Positions 15,982 through 24,283 are shown, counted from the stretch's first letter. The stretch: 25,519 nucleotides of DNA from CAZFAT01 sp964517075 (GCA_964517075.1 CAZFAT010000308.1:1-25519); one strand, 5' to 3'. Notes: generated by a model from the letters alone, not told the origin. Made by a program: numbers and translations.

Positions 15982-17211
15982 TTACGCGCGTCCGAGCCCC
16001 GGCGCGACGGCCGCGGGCGCCTTCGGCACGATATCGGTCTGCAGCGCCGGGTCGGCGGCCGGAATGTAGGTCGGGTCCAGTCCCAGCTCCCGCCGGACGA
16101 TGTTGCAGCCCTGGGCGATCGCGCTGGCCTTGTAGAAGGCAATCTCACGATTGGCGCCCTGGCGCCCGAAGCCGCAGTCGCTCGAGACGATGAGCTGCTC
16201 GGGCGCGATGTGCTTCAACGCGGTGCGAATCGCGCCGGCGACGTCTTCGGGCCGGTCGGCCTGGAGCGATCGGTGGCTGACGGCGCCGATGCAGATCTTC
16301 TTCGGCAGGCGGCCCTTCAGCGCCCCGAACAGCTCCACGTCCTTGAAGTCCCGATCGCGCGTCTCGATCGTCCAGACGTCGCCGCGCATCTGGTGGAGGT
16401 AGAGCTCGAACGACGCGCGGTAGCTCGTGTCGTCCATCACACGCTGCATGTTCGGATTGCCCCAGCATGTGTGAATCCAGATCTCCACGTCGTCCAGCCC
16501 CTGGACCTCGCGGTTGTAGCACTCCACCATGAATTTCACCTTCTCGTGGTTCGTGCCGAAGGTGTTGGCCATGAAGTGCAGCGTCGGTTCCTCGATCTGA
16601 ATGCATCGGCAGCCGGCGTCGCGCAGCGCCAGCAGTTCCGTGTTCATGGCGACGGCCATGTCCCAGACGACTTCGCGGCTGTCTTTGTACTTGTCCGTAT
16701 GAATGTCCAGGAAGAGGCCCATCACCTGCGAGCAGCAGGTGCCGAAGCGCACGGGTTTGCGCGTCTTGCTTTGCGCGAGGCGCCAGATCTTCGCGTAGTC
16801 GAGCGGCCGATGCTCAATCTTGCCGGTGACCCACGGCCACCGCCAACCGGTGTAGATCTCGTTCAGGAGCGTTCCCGGCGGATACCGGAGCCATTCGCTG
16901 CGCGTGTCCTCGGCCTGCAGGTAGTCGCCCTCGAACCCGGCCCAGCGCTGGAGCGGATAGTGATGCCAGCTCCGCCCCGCGAGGTCCTCGTCGCAGTGGT
17001 AATCGCCATGCGTGAGGATGTCGAGCCCCGCCCGTTCTTCGTCGCTGATGACGACGGCGAGCGCGTCCTGGAATTTTTCGCGGAACCGCACGTCGAGCAT
17101 GCACGTGTCGAGGGGCTTGGCCCACATGCTGACGTCGAACCAGCGGGGACGCGGCCAGGAGCCGGTGACGGTGCTCGGAAGGATGAGGTCGTGGGTGGCG
17201 GTGTACGGCAT
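15982..17211 (-). CDS. Stand-alone MetE C-terminal-type (cobalamin-independent methionine synthase family) protein
   Basis: 409 residues, about half of full-length MetE and matching only its catalytic C-terminal barrel. The first block LPSTVTGSWPRP (11-22) matches the MetE-C opening. The zinc ligands are visible: His247 and Cys249 (IHTCWGN), probably Glu283 (IETRD) and Cys346 (SSDCGFGRQG). Members transfer a methyl group to a thiol; short bacterial forms may use donors other than methyl-folate, so methionine synthesis is not certain. The longer His-Cys-to-Cys spacing than in E. coli MetE also argues for a divergent substrate. The start ATG 17211 touches the end of repeat locus D, and there is only AGGCAG as a weak ribosome site. 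Confidence 0.8.
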   Translation of the reverse strand: MPYTATHDLILPSTVTGSWPRPRWFDVSMWAKPLDTCMLDVRFREKFQDALAVVISDEERAGLDILTHGDYHCDEDLAGRSWHHYPLQRWAGFEGDYLQAEDTRSEWLRYPPGTLLNEIYTGWRWPWVTGKIEHRPLDYAKIWRLAQSKTRKPVRFGTCCSQVMGLFLDIHTDKYKDSREVVWDMAVAMNTELLALRDAGCRCIQIEEPTLHFMANTFGTNHEKVKFMVECYNREVQGLDDVEIWIHTCWGNPNMQRVMDDTSYRASFELYLHQMRGDVWTIETRDRDFKDVELFGALKGRLPKKICIGAVSHRSLQADRPEDVAGAIRTALKHIAPEQLIVSSDCGFGRQGANREIAFYKASAIAQGCNIVRRELGLDPTYIPAADPALQTDIVPKAPAAVAPGLGRA

Positions 17212-17421
17212 CTGCCTATCTGGTTATTGGCTATTGGCTATCGCGATTGGGCTATCGGGCTATTGATCGGGCTATCGGCCATTTGATCGGGGTTATCGGA
17301 CCATTGATCGCGGTTACCCGGCTATTTGATCGTAGTTATCGGGCGTCAGATCAATAGCCCAATTCAATAGCCCCAATAACCCAATCGCGATAGCCAATAG
17401 CCAATAACAGATAGCCAGATG
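17209..17421. repeat. CTATTGG-family intergenic repeat, locus D (inverted pair)
   Basis: The left arm begins CATCTGCCTATC at 17209 and continues through TATTGGCTATTGGC, TATCGCGATTGGG and CTATTGATCGGG. The right arm ends AGCCAGATG at 17421 and is the reverse complement of the same head. The middle (17280-17350) is degenerate, with ATTTGATCG and GTTATCGG words. The left head overlaps the start codon of the minus-strand MetE-like gene; the right head stops 3 bases before the stop codon of the minus-strand MFS gene. The whole spacer between the two genes is repeat. Confidence 0.93.
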
Positions 17422-17424
17422 TTG

Positions 17425-18759
17425 TCAGTCCTCTGGCAACGGCTTTCCCTTCGTTTCCGGTGCCCAGATGAGCGCGACCATTCCAATGAGATACACCGAC
17501 GACATGACGACGGCCGCGGTGCGGAAGGAGAGCGCGGCGCTCAGGTAGCCGAGGAGAATGGGCGCCGGCGCCGCCAGGTAGCGCACCGTGTTGTAGCAGA
17601 AGCCCACGCCCGTGCCGCGGAGGCGCGTGGGGAACAGCTCGGGGAAGTAGATCGAGTAGCCGGCAAAGAGCGCGAGCTGCACGAAGCCCATCATCGGCAG
17701 CATCCAGTAGGCGTCCGACGCGCTGTCCAGCGAGTTGAAGACGAAGGCCGTCACGAACATGCCGCTCAGGAAGGCGAAGAAGAATGCCAGCCGCCGGCTG
17801 ACAAGCGAGGCAACGGTCGTGAACGCGACCATGCCGAAGAACGCGCCAACGTCCTGAAGCGCGGTGGAGACGCCCCGCACCCGGTTGATCCGTTCGGGCG
17901 CCTCGCCGGCGAGCGCCGTGTTAATCAGCTCCGGCGAGAAGAATCCGATGCCCCACAGTCCAATCATGCCCGAGACGCCGAGGAGCAGCCCGATGACGCT
18001 GTTCTTGCGCCAGCGCGGGTTGCGAAACAACTCCACCGGCGAGCCGACCGTCTTCGTGACGCCTTGGGCGGCCGCCGCTTTCGCCCGCTTCCACGCCTCG
18101 GGCTCCCGCAGCACGAAGACGATGGGAATGACGAGCAAGGCCGGGAGAATGCCGACGAAGAACAGCACGCGCCAGCCCGAATAGCCGCCGAACATCGACG
18201 GCGCGCTGGGATCCACCCGCAGGCTGATGAGCGATCCGATGATGTTGCCGAGGGCCGACAGCGACTGAAGAGCCCCCAGGGCGACCGCCCGCACCCGTCC
18301 TGGCACGCTCTCCGCCACCAGCGTCGTGGCGGCGCCAAACATGCCACCGACGCCCAGCCCGACCAGAAACCGGTAGATCGTGAAGTCCAGCCAGGTCGTC
18401 GAGAAGCCCGACAGCCCGGTGAATCCGGAATAGACCAGCAGAGTCACGACCATCGTCTTCACGCGGCCCCACTTGTCGCTCATCATGCCGAAGAAGATGC
18501 CGCCGGTGGCCCAGCCGAGAATCATCGCCGTCGTCGCGTAGGTGCCGAACGTCGTGATGTCGGCCGCCGAGGTTCCCGCGGGCCTCAGCTCGCGCATCGC
18601 CGGCGGCCGGGCACGGATGAAGAGCCGCTGATCCATGCAGTCGAACAACCAGCCGAGCGACGCGATGATGACGACCAGCCAGTGATAGGCGGTCACGCGG
18701 TCCGCACTCTGGTCGAAGGCAACGGGAGCGGCCGAGGCGGACGAAGTGATGTGAGCCAC
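17425..18759 (-). CDS. MFS permease, sugar- or aromatic-acid-porter-like
   Basis: 444 residues with twelve predicted helices. The motif-A loop GMMSDKWGRVKTM follows helix 2, and the protein ends with PETKGKPLPED, the sugar-porter family tail. GVGGMFGAATTLVAESVPGRVR matches the helix 4-5 block shared with sugar and organic-acid transporters. The substrate cannot be read from sequence. The start is GTG 18759 with GGAGA 8 bases upstream; a nearby ATG is out of frame. Downstream the MetE-like gene is in the same direction but separated by repeat locus D, so co-transcription would pass through that structure. Confidence 0.88.
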   Translation of the reverse strand: MAHITSSASAAPVAFDQSADRVTAYHWLVVIIASLGWLFDCMDQRLFIRARPPAMRELRPAGTSAADITTFGTYATTAMILGWATGGIFFGMMSDKWGRVKTMVVTLLVYSGFTGLSGFSTTWLDFTIYRFLVGLGVGGMFGAATTLVAESVPGRVRAVALGALQSLSALGNIIGSLISLRVDPSAPSMFGGYSGWRVLFFVGILPALLVIPIVFVLREPEAWKRAKAAAAQGVTKTVGSPVELFRNPRWRKNSVIGLLLGVSGMIGLWGIGFFSPELINTALAGEAPERINRVRGVSTALQDVGAFFGMVAFTTVASLVSRRLAFFFAFLSGMFVTAFVFNSLDSASDAYWMLPMMGFVQLALFAGYSIYFPELFPTRLRGTGVGFCYNTVRYLAAPAPILLGYLSAALSFRTAAVVMSSVYLIGMVALIWAPETKGKPLPED

Positions 18760-18896
18760 GTCGGCATTCTCCAGACAGGACCGTCCGGGGTCAAGCTAAA
18801 AGGGTGAAAGGCGCCCGCAAGTCAGAGGTGTGAGGCCAGAAGTCAACAGTCACCCAACCTGCACCCGGTCCCGTTTTGAGGTAGTGTCTGGGCCCG

Positions 18897-20054
18897 GTGC
18901 TGAAGGAACTTTCCGGGCGGGACGTGCGGGCGGGCGCGGGGTTGGAGGTGGCCTTCGATCAGGTCGTCCTCCGCGTGAATTCCACCGCATCGCCCGATGC
19001 CCTGTACCTCGCCCCGGGTTGGATCGACCTGCAGGTGAACGGGTTTGCCGGCGTGGACTACAACGCGCCCGGCACACCCCATGACGAAATCGCGCGATCC
19101 ATCGAGGTGATGTTTTCGACCGGCGTCACGCGCTTCTATCCCACGGTCATTACCGGCGGCCCGGACGAGATGCGGGGCGCGCTCGCGAACTTGGCCGCCG
19201 CCAGAGAGACGCTGCCCGCGGGTGAGGCCATGGACGGCTTTCACGTCGAGGGGCCCCACATCTCCGCCGAGGAAGGGCCGCGCGGCGCGCATCCGGCCCG
19301 GTGGGTCCGCCCGCCGGACGTCGACGAGTTCCGCCGGTGGCAGGAGGCGGCCCGCGGCCACGTGCGGCTGGTCACCCTGTCGCCCGAGTGGCCCGACGCG
19401 TCCAGCTACATCGAGGCCCTTGTCGGCGAAGGCGTGGTGGTGGCGATCGGGCATACCGGTGCGACGGCGGTTCAGATCGCCGCCGCGGTGTCCGCGGGTG
19501 CGACGATGGCGACGCATCTGGGCAACGGCTCTCACCACGTCCTGAGACGCCATCCCAACTACATCTGGGATCAGCTCGCCGAGGACCGTCTGACGGCGAG
19601 CTTCATCGCGGACGGCATTCACGTGCCGCCGGCGTTCCTGAAAGCCGCGCTCCGGGCCAAGGAGGTCGGGCGGTCGGTGCTCGTCACCGACGCGAGCACG
19701 CCGGCCGGTTCGCCGCCGGGCCGCTACCAACTGGGCGCGCAGGAACTGGAGCTGACGGTGGACGGACGAGTCGTGCTCGCGGGGCAGGATCGGCTCGCCG
19801 GGTCCGCGCTCCGGATGGATGCCGCGGTCGCGAACGCGATCCGCTTTGGCGGCGTGTCGTTGCCAGACGCGGTGACCATGGCCACGACCAACGCGGCCCG
19901 GGCGGGACGCGTGCCGGGCCGGCAGCTCGGGCTGGCCGGGGGCGAGCGCGCCGACTTCGTCCGCTTCCGCTTCGATCCGGAGGCCGGCGACGTACGGATC
20001 GAGGAAACATATCTCAGCGGCCGCCGCGTCTTCCGCCGCGGCGACGCGGCGTAG
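18897..20054 (+). CDS. N-acetylglucosamine-6-phosphate deacetylase-like amidohydrolase
   Basis: 385 residues. The amidohydrolase barrel has APGWIDLQVNGFAGVDYN (39-56), FHVEGPHIS with metal Glu118 (115-123), IGHTGAT with His186, THLGNG with His207, and catalytic Asp265 in VLVTDAS. This matches NagA, which removes acetate from GlcNAc-6-phosphate. However, the usual THLFNAM is THLGNGSHH here and the N-terminal beta domain is short, so phosphate recognition may differ and another N-acyl substrate is possible. The start GTG 18897 is the best candidate: an in-frame stop lies 15 bases upstream, and only a CTG lies between. It is followed 43 bases later by TldD. It diverges from the MFS gene across 137 bases. 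Confidence 0.82.
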   Translation: MLKELSGRDVRAGAGLEVAFDQVVLRVNSTASPDALYLAPGWIDLQVNGFAGVDYNAPGTPHDEIARSIEVMFSTGVTRFYPTVITGGPDEMRGALANLAAARETLPAGEAMDGFHVEGPHISAEEGPRGAHPARWVRPPDVDEFRRWQEAARGHVRLVTLSPEWPDASSYIEALVGEGVVVAIGHTGATAVQIAAAVSAGATMATHLGNGSHHVLRRHPNYIWDQLAEDRLTASFIADGIHVPPAFLKAALRAKEVGRSVLVTDASTPAGSPPGRYQLGAQELELTVDGRVVLAGQDRLAGSALRMDAAVANAIRFGGVSLPDAVTMATTNAARAGRVPGRQLGLAGGERADFVRFRFDPEAGDVRIEETYLSGRRVFRRGDAA

Positions 20055-20083
20055 CGGACATCCCGAATCCGACCCGCTCGCGA

Positions 20084-20089
20084 TAGGAT
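20084..20089 (+). promoter_or_regulatory. Possible -10 element for tldD
   Basis: TAGGAT, in GCGATAGGATGC, ends 8 bases before the ATG at 20098, the same spacing seen before other genes here that lack a ribosome site. AGGA within it could also act as a weak Shine-Dalgarno for read-through from the NagA-like gene. Ambiguous. Confidence 0.25.
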
Positions 20090-20097
20090 GCTCGGCG

Positions 20098-21600
20098 ATG
20101 CGCCGCCCGGACATCGATCCTGTCTTCCTCGCGTTCCCGCACGACCGCGTCGCCGACGCCGCGCTCTCCACCGCCAAGGCGAGAGGCGCCGCGCATTGCG
20201 ACGTCAGAGTCGAGCGCCTGCGCACCCAGACGCTCGTCGTCCGCGACCACGAACTGCAAACGGCCAGTGATACCGAAACGGTCGGCGTGAGCGTTCGGGT
20301 CATTCACCGGGGCGCCTGGGGATTCGCGGCCGGGCTTGACGTCACCGCCGAGACGGGGGTCGCGCTGGCCGCTCGCGCGCTGGACGTGGCCGAGACGCTC
20401 GCCCCTCTGAATACGGAACCGGTGGTGCTCGCCGACGAACCCGCCTACGTCGACGTGTTCGTGTCGCGCTACGACGTCGACCCGTTCACCGTGCCCGATG
20501 ACGAGAAGATTGCGTTCCTGCTCGCGCTGAACGACCGGGCGCTCGCGTCGAGGCTGATCGACCACGTGACCTCCGAGGTCCATCTGGTCGTGGAGCAGAA
20601 GTACTTCGCGTCGCTGGCTGGGTCGCGGATCACCCAGCAGCGCGTGCGGGTGCGCGGAGACTTCACCGCGGTGCGGATCGATCGCGCAAGCGGCGCGTTC
20701 GAGACCATGGGCACCGCGCTACCGCCGGCCGGGCGCGGCTGGGAATACTTCACAGCCGACGATCGCTTCGCGTGCGAAGCCGAGCCGATTCCGGCGTTGT
20801 TGGAAGAGAAGATGCGCTCGCCGTCGGTCACGCCCGGCCGCTACGACCTCGTCATCGACCCGACGAACCTCTGGCTGACGATTCACGAGTCCATCGGCCA
20901 CTCGACCGAGCTCGACCGTGTGCTGGGCTACGAAGCGAACTATGCGGGCACGTCCTTTGCGACGCTGGACAAGGTCCGGACGCTTCAGTTCGGCGCGCCG
21001 GCCATGCATGTCACCGGCGATCGGCAGGCGGTCCATGGCCTCTCGACCATCGGGTACGACGATGAGGGTGTGGCCGCCCAGACGTGGGACATCATCCGCG
21101 ACGGCGTCCTCGTGGGCTACCAGCTCGACCGGCAGATGGCGCACAAGCAGGGATTCGGCCGCTCCAACGGGTGCGCGTTTGCCGACGCGCCGGAGCACGT
21201 GCCGCTGCAGCGGATGCCCAACGTCTCGCTGCAGCCCGGCCCGCACGACGTGACCCTCGCGGATCTCATCGGCGGTGTGGAGGATGGGATCTACATCGTC
21301 GGCGACAAGAGCTGGTCGATTGACATGCAGCGATACAACTTCCAGTTCACGGGCCAGCGATTCTTCCGCATTCGGCGCGGCAGGCTGGCCGGGCAGATCA
21401 AGGACGTGGCGTATCAGTCGACGACCACGACCTTCTGGAATGCGCTGGCCGCGCTGGGCGGGGCGGCGACCTACGTGCTCGGCGGCGCCTTCAACTGCGG
21501 TAAGGGCCAGCCGGGACAAATTGCGCCCGTCACACATGGCTGCCCGGTGGCGCTGTTCCGCCAGATCAACGTGCTGAACACGTCCGAGGAGGGTCACTGA
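20098..21600 (+). CDS. tldD: TldD-like metalloprotease subunit
   Basis: 500 residues, the TldD size. The zinc motif is HESIGH (263-268) in LTIHESIGHSTELDR, the HExxxH signature of this family. Other landmarks are VIDPTNLWLTIHE, FGRSNGCAFADAPEHVPLQR and the C-terminal AFNCGKGQPGQIAPVTHGCP, all conserved in TldD. With TldE it forms a barrel-shaped heterodimer that degrades unfolded peptides, matures microcin-type peptides and cleaves the CcdA antitoxin in E. coli. No export signal is present. The stop overlaps the next start by one base (TGATG), so the two subunits are translationally coupled. Confidence 0.95.
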   Translation: MRRPDIDPVFLAFPHDRVADAALSTAKARGAAHCDVRVERLRTQTLVVRDHELQTASDTETVGVSVRVIHRGAWGFAAGLDVTAETGVALAARALDVAETLAPLNTEPVVLADEPAYVDVFVSRYDVDPFTVPDDEKIAFLLALNDRALASRLIDHVTSEVHLVVEQKYFASLAGSRITQQRVRVRGDFTAVRIDRASGAFETMGTALPPAGRGWEYFTADDRFACEAEPIPALLEEKMRSPSVTPGRYDLVIDPTNLWLTIHESIGHSTELDRVLGYEANYAGTSFATLDKVRTLQFGAPAMHVTGDRQAVHGLSTIGYDDEGVAAQTWDIIRDGVLVGYQLDRQMAHKQGFGRSNGCAFADAPEHVPLQRMPNVSLQPGPHDVTLADLIGGVEDGIYIVGDKSWSIDMQRYNFQFTGQRFFRIRRGRLAGQIKDVAYQSTTTTFWNALAALGGAATYVLGGAFNCGKGQPGQIAPVTHGCPVALFRQINVLNTSEEGH

Positions 21601-22961
21601 TGTCCCTCCAGGACACGGTCGAGCGCGTGCTCGCACTGTCCCGCGCCGACGGCTGCGTGGTCATCGCGCGGCACGACACGTCGGCCAACGTGCGGTGGGC
21701 CAACAACACCGTGACCACCAACGGCGCGGTGGAACGGACGTCCCTGTCGATTGCGTCCATCGTCGGGCGACGCGTGGCCTCGATCACGCGGACCTACTTT
21801 CCGGTGTCGACCCTTGAGGGCCTGGTGCGGCAGTCAGAGATGGCCTGCGCCCTGACCCCCGAGGCGGCCGACTACCAGCCACTCCTGCCGGTCAACGGCG
21901 CGGTGCCGGATTGGGACGAGCCGCCGGCCACGACCGGCATTCACGCGTTCGACGCCTTCGCCCCGCGTCTGGGCCACGTGTTGGGTCGGGCGAGACGCCG
22001 CGCGATGCAGACCTTCGGATACGCCGAGCACACCGCGTCCACGCTCTGGCTGGCCACGTCGACCGGCCTCCGCCGGCGGCATACGGAGCGCATCGGCAAG
22101 GTCGAGATCACGGCCAAGACACCCGACTTCGCACGATCGGCCTGGGTCGGCCGCACCACGACGGAGTTCGCGGATGTCGATCCGGACGCACTCGTGGACA
22201 CACTCGAGCGCCGGCTGGCGTGGTCGGAACGCCGGATGGCTCTGCCGGCCGGCGAGTACGAGGTGGTGTTCGAGCCGTCTTGTACGGCCGACCTCGCGCT
22301 CGCGGCCTACGGCTTCATGGCGCGCCGTGACGCCGATGAGGGTCGCAGCCCGTTCTCACGCCCAGGGGGTGGTGCGCGGATTGGCGATCGGCTGTTTGGT
22401 GAGGCGCGCCTGTACTCGGATCCCGCCGATCGCGAGATCCCCACGGTCCCGTTTCACGTCGGCAGCAGTTCGGGGCCGCTCTGGTCGGTGTTCGACAACG
22501 GGCTGCCGGCGACGCGCACCGACTGGGTGCAGGACGGCGCGCTGCGCGCGCTCATCACGCCGCGCTACTGGGCCGCGACAGCCGGCGACATCCCTGCGGT
22601 GCCCTACATCGACAACCTGGTGGTGGACGGAGCCGGTGCGAGCCTGGACGACATGGTGGCGCGCACCACGCGCGGTCTCCTCGTGACGTGCCTCTGGTAC
22701 ATCCGCACCGTCGATCCTCAGACCGCGCTGCAGACCGGCCTGACGCGCGATGGCGTGTTTCTGGTGGAGGATGGGCAGGTGCGGGGCGCCGTCAACAACT
22801 TCCGCTGGAACATGAGTCCGATCGCGGCCTTCGCGCAAGCCACCGAGTTTGGCCGCACGGCCATGGCGCTTCCGCGCGAGCACGACGAGTTCCTGCGTGT
22901 GAAAGCGCCGCCGATGCGCGTCGCGTCATTCAACATGAGCTCGGTCAGCGACGCGGTCTAG
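21600..22961 (+). CDS. pmbA: TldE/PmbA-like partner subunit
   Basis: 453 residues of the TldE/PmbA half of the TldD-TldE protease. It shares the fold but has no HExxxH motif, as expected for the non-catalytic partner; the equivalent region is EVVFEPSCTADLALAAYGF. IPAVPYIDNLVVDGAG and the C-terminal RVASFNMSSVSDAV are typical closing blocks. The overlap with TldD (TGATG) supports equal synthesis. A strong hairpin follows 12 bases after its stop. No microcin-like precursor gene is evident nearby, so a general peptide-degrading role is the simplest reading. Confidence 0.93.
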   Translation: MSLQDTVERVLALSRADGCVVIARHDTSANVRWANNTVTTNGAVERTSLSIASIVGRRVASITRTYFPVSTLEGLVRQSEMACALTPEAADYQPLLPVNGAVPDWDEPPATTGIHAFDAFAPRLGHVLGRARRRAMQTFGYAEHTASTLWLATSTGLRRRHTERIGKVEITAKTPDFARSAWVGRTTTEFADVDPDALVDTLERRLAWSERRMALPAGEYEVVFEPSCTADLALAAYGFMARRDADEGRSPFSRPGGGARIGDRLFGEARLYSDPADREIPTVPFHVGSSSGPLWSVFDNGLPATRTDWVQDGALRALITPRYWAATAGDIPAVPYIDNLVVDGAGASLDDMVARTTRGLLVTCLWYIRTVDPQTALQTGLTRDGVFLVEDGQVRGAVNNFRWNMSPIAAFAQATEFGRTAMALPREHDEFLRVKAPPMRVASFNMSSVSDAV

Positions 22962-22972
22962 CGCGCGGTTCA

Positions 22973-23004
22973 CGGCCGCGTGGCGCGGGGGCGCCACACG
23001 GCCG
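22973..23004. terminator. Strong GC hairpin between convergent genes
   Basis: CGGCCGCGTGGCGC (22973-22986) pairs with GCGCCACACGGCCG (22991-23004) with one G-T/C-A type mismatch and a GGGG loop. It starts 12 bases after the TldE stop and ends 24 bases before the lipoprotein 3' end. There is no T-run, so it is a candidate bidirectional 3' barrier rather than a classical intrinsic terminator. Confidence 0.6.
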
Positions 23005-23027
23005 CGGACGCGCGGCCCCGCAGGGCC

Positions 23028-24140
23028 TTACTGACCGGCCGGGGCAGCTGAGCCGGTCATCACACTGCAGCGGGGCCCGAAGACCATGCCCGGCTGGTTC
23101 GGCACGGCTCCACCGATCTTGCCGTCGCCGTGGGCGAGATGCGCCGGCTCGGCGGGCAGGCTCACCGAGACCAGGTGGAACGACCCGGTGCCGATGCGGT
23201 GGCACAGCTCCACTTTGGGACCGTCCGAGGGCTCGACGCCCAGGTAGTGACTGGCATCGGACGCCGACACGGCCAGGGCGCTCGCGACGGCGGTGACCGT
23301 GCCGATGTTCGCGTAGGGGCCGGGCACCGCGACCCCCGTGCCGGTACAGGTCATGGACGCGCCGATCGCCAACGAGGTGACGCCCAGACAATCCACCACG
23401 ACGGCCGGGTCGTCATCCGTCACGACGATTCCCGAGAGGGCCGCGGTGCCGGTGTTCTCGACGACGTACGTCCACGTGACAGGGGCGCCCACCAGAATTG
23501 ACGGGCCAGGCGCGCGGTCGGCCTCCGCGCCGTTGGTCGACTTCTCGATGGTCACCGGGGTCACCGCCGGCACGCAGGTGTTGTCGAATCGTAATGTGGG
23601 ATCACCCGGCACCGGATCGCCGATCGCGCCGTCACCATGGCCCCGGTGCGCGGATTCGGCGTTCACGCTGACGTCGGTGAGCTGATAGCGGCCCGAGCCG
23701 GTGCGGTGACACAACGCGATCTTCAGGGACCGTCGCGTCTCGCTGAGAATGGCCGCGGTCGTTCCGCTGAGATCGATCTGGATCTCGATCTCCTCACCTT
23801 CGCTGACGGCGGCGACCAGCGCCGCGGCGTTCACGTTCTCGTCACTGAACTCGAGCAGGACGTCGCCTGGAGGGACGCCGTTGATCTGAAAGCGCCCCGA
23901 CGAGCTGACGACCGCGGCGAGGTCCGTGCCGACCACCTTGACCTTCAGTGTGCCGGGCGCCGCGGCGACCGTCCGGTCGGCTCCACCCATGCCCGCCACG
24001 CTGCCGAGAATCGTCGCGCCCGAAGGTGATCCGAAGGGAAAGCCGGACGCGCCGGTGGGCGACCCCGAATTCGAGCACCCGATGGCGCCCAGCAGGCCTG
24101 CGATGGCTGCGGCAATGACAAATCTGTGGCTGTTCGCCAT
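23028..24140 (-). CDS. Lipoprotein with DUF11-like domain between two CHRxGxGxxxL...HGDG repeats
   Basis: 370 residues. The N-terminus is a lipoprotein signal with Cys22 after LGAIG (a loose lipobox), then a Gly/Ser linker. Residues ~65-125 look like a carboxypeptidase-regulatory or beta-sandwich segment (GRFQINGVPPGDVLLEF). Two copies of one motif follow: LCHRTGSGRYQLTDVSV...AHRGHGDG (143-171) and LCHRIGTGSFHLVSVSL...AHLAHGDG (312-340). Between them, 196-300 resembles the DUF11/DUF7507 surface-protein repeat (VTIEKSTNG, TWTYVVENTGTAALSG, VVTDDD). It is probably a surface or periplasm-facing protein. ATG 24140 was chosen over an upstream TTG because AAGGAGAGG is placed ideally before it. The gene stands alone between two hairpins. 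Confidence 0.82.
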   Translation of the reverse strand: MANSHRFVIAAAIAGLLGAIGCSNSGSPTGASGFPFGSPSGATILGSVAGMGGADRTVAAAPGTLKVKVVGTDLAAVVSSSGRFQINGVPPGDVLLEFSDENVNAAALVAAVSEGEEIEIQIDLSGTTAAILSETRRSLKIALCHRTGSGRYQLTDVSVNAESAHRGHGDGAIGDPVPGDPTLRFDNTCVPAVTPVTIEKSTNGAEADRAPGPSILVGAPVTWTYVVENTGTAALSGIVVTDDDPAVVVDCLGVTSLAIGASMTCTGTGVAVPGPYANIGTVTAVASALAVSASDASHYLGVEPSDGPKVELCHRIGTGSFHLVSVSLPAEPAHLAHGDGKIGGAVPNQPGMVFGPRCSVMTGSAAPAGQ

Positions 24141-24283
24141 TCGACCCTCTCCTTGAAAGGCGCCGGGTAGCGAAGCAAGGCGCGTGCCTGGCACGAGGGA
24201 GGGCAATCAGCGGAACTCGGGGGAGGGGGCTGGCGGCCGGCGCACGTACAGGTTGCACGGAGGACTTACACATTACAGATGTG

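Noticed and set aside
10352..17421. Insertion sequences or transposon ends around the repeat loci
   Set aside because: No transposase, no target-site duplications that I can recognise, and arms differ in length, so a classical IS is not supported.
5959..22883. Other long antisense frames, e.g. 5959-7416 (-), 12913-14538 (-), 17419-18807 (+), 18843-20303 (-)
   Set aside because: Each mirrors a confidently identified gene and shows the same low-complexity Arg/Gly/His composition.
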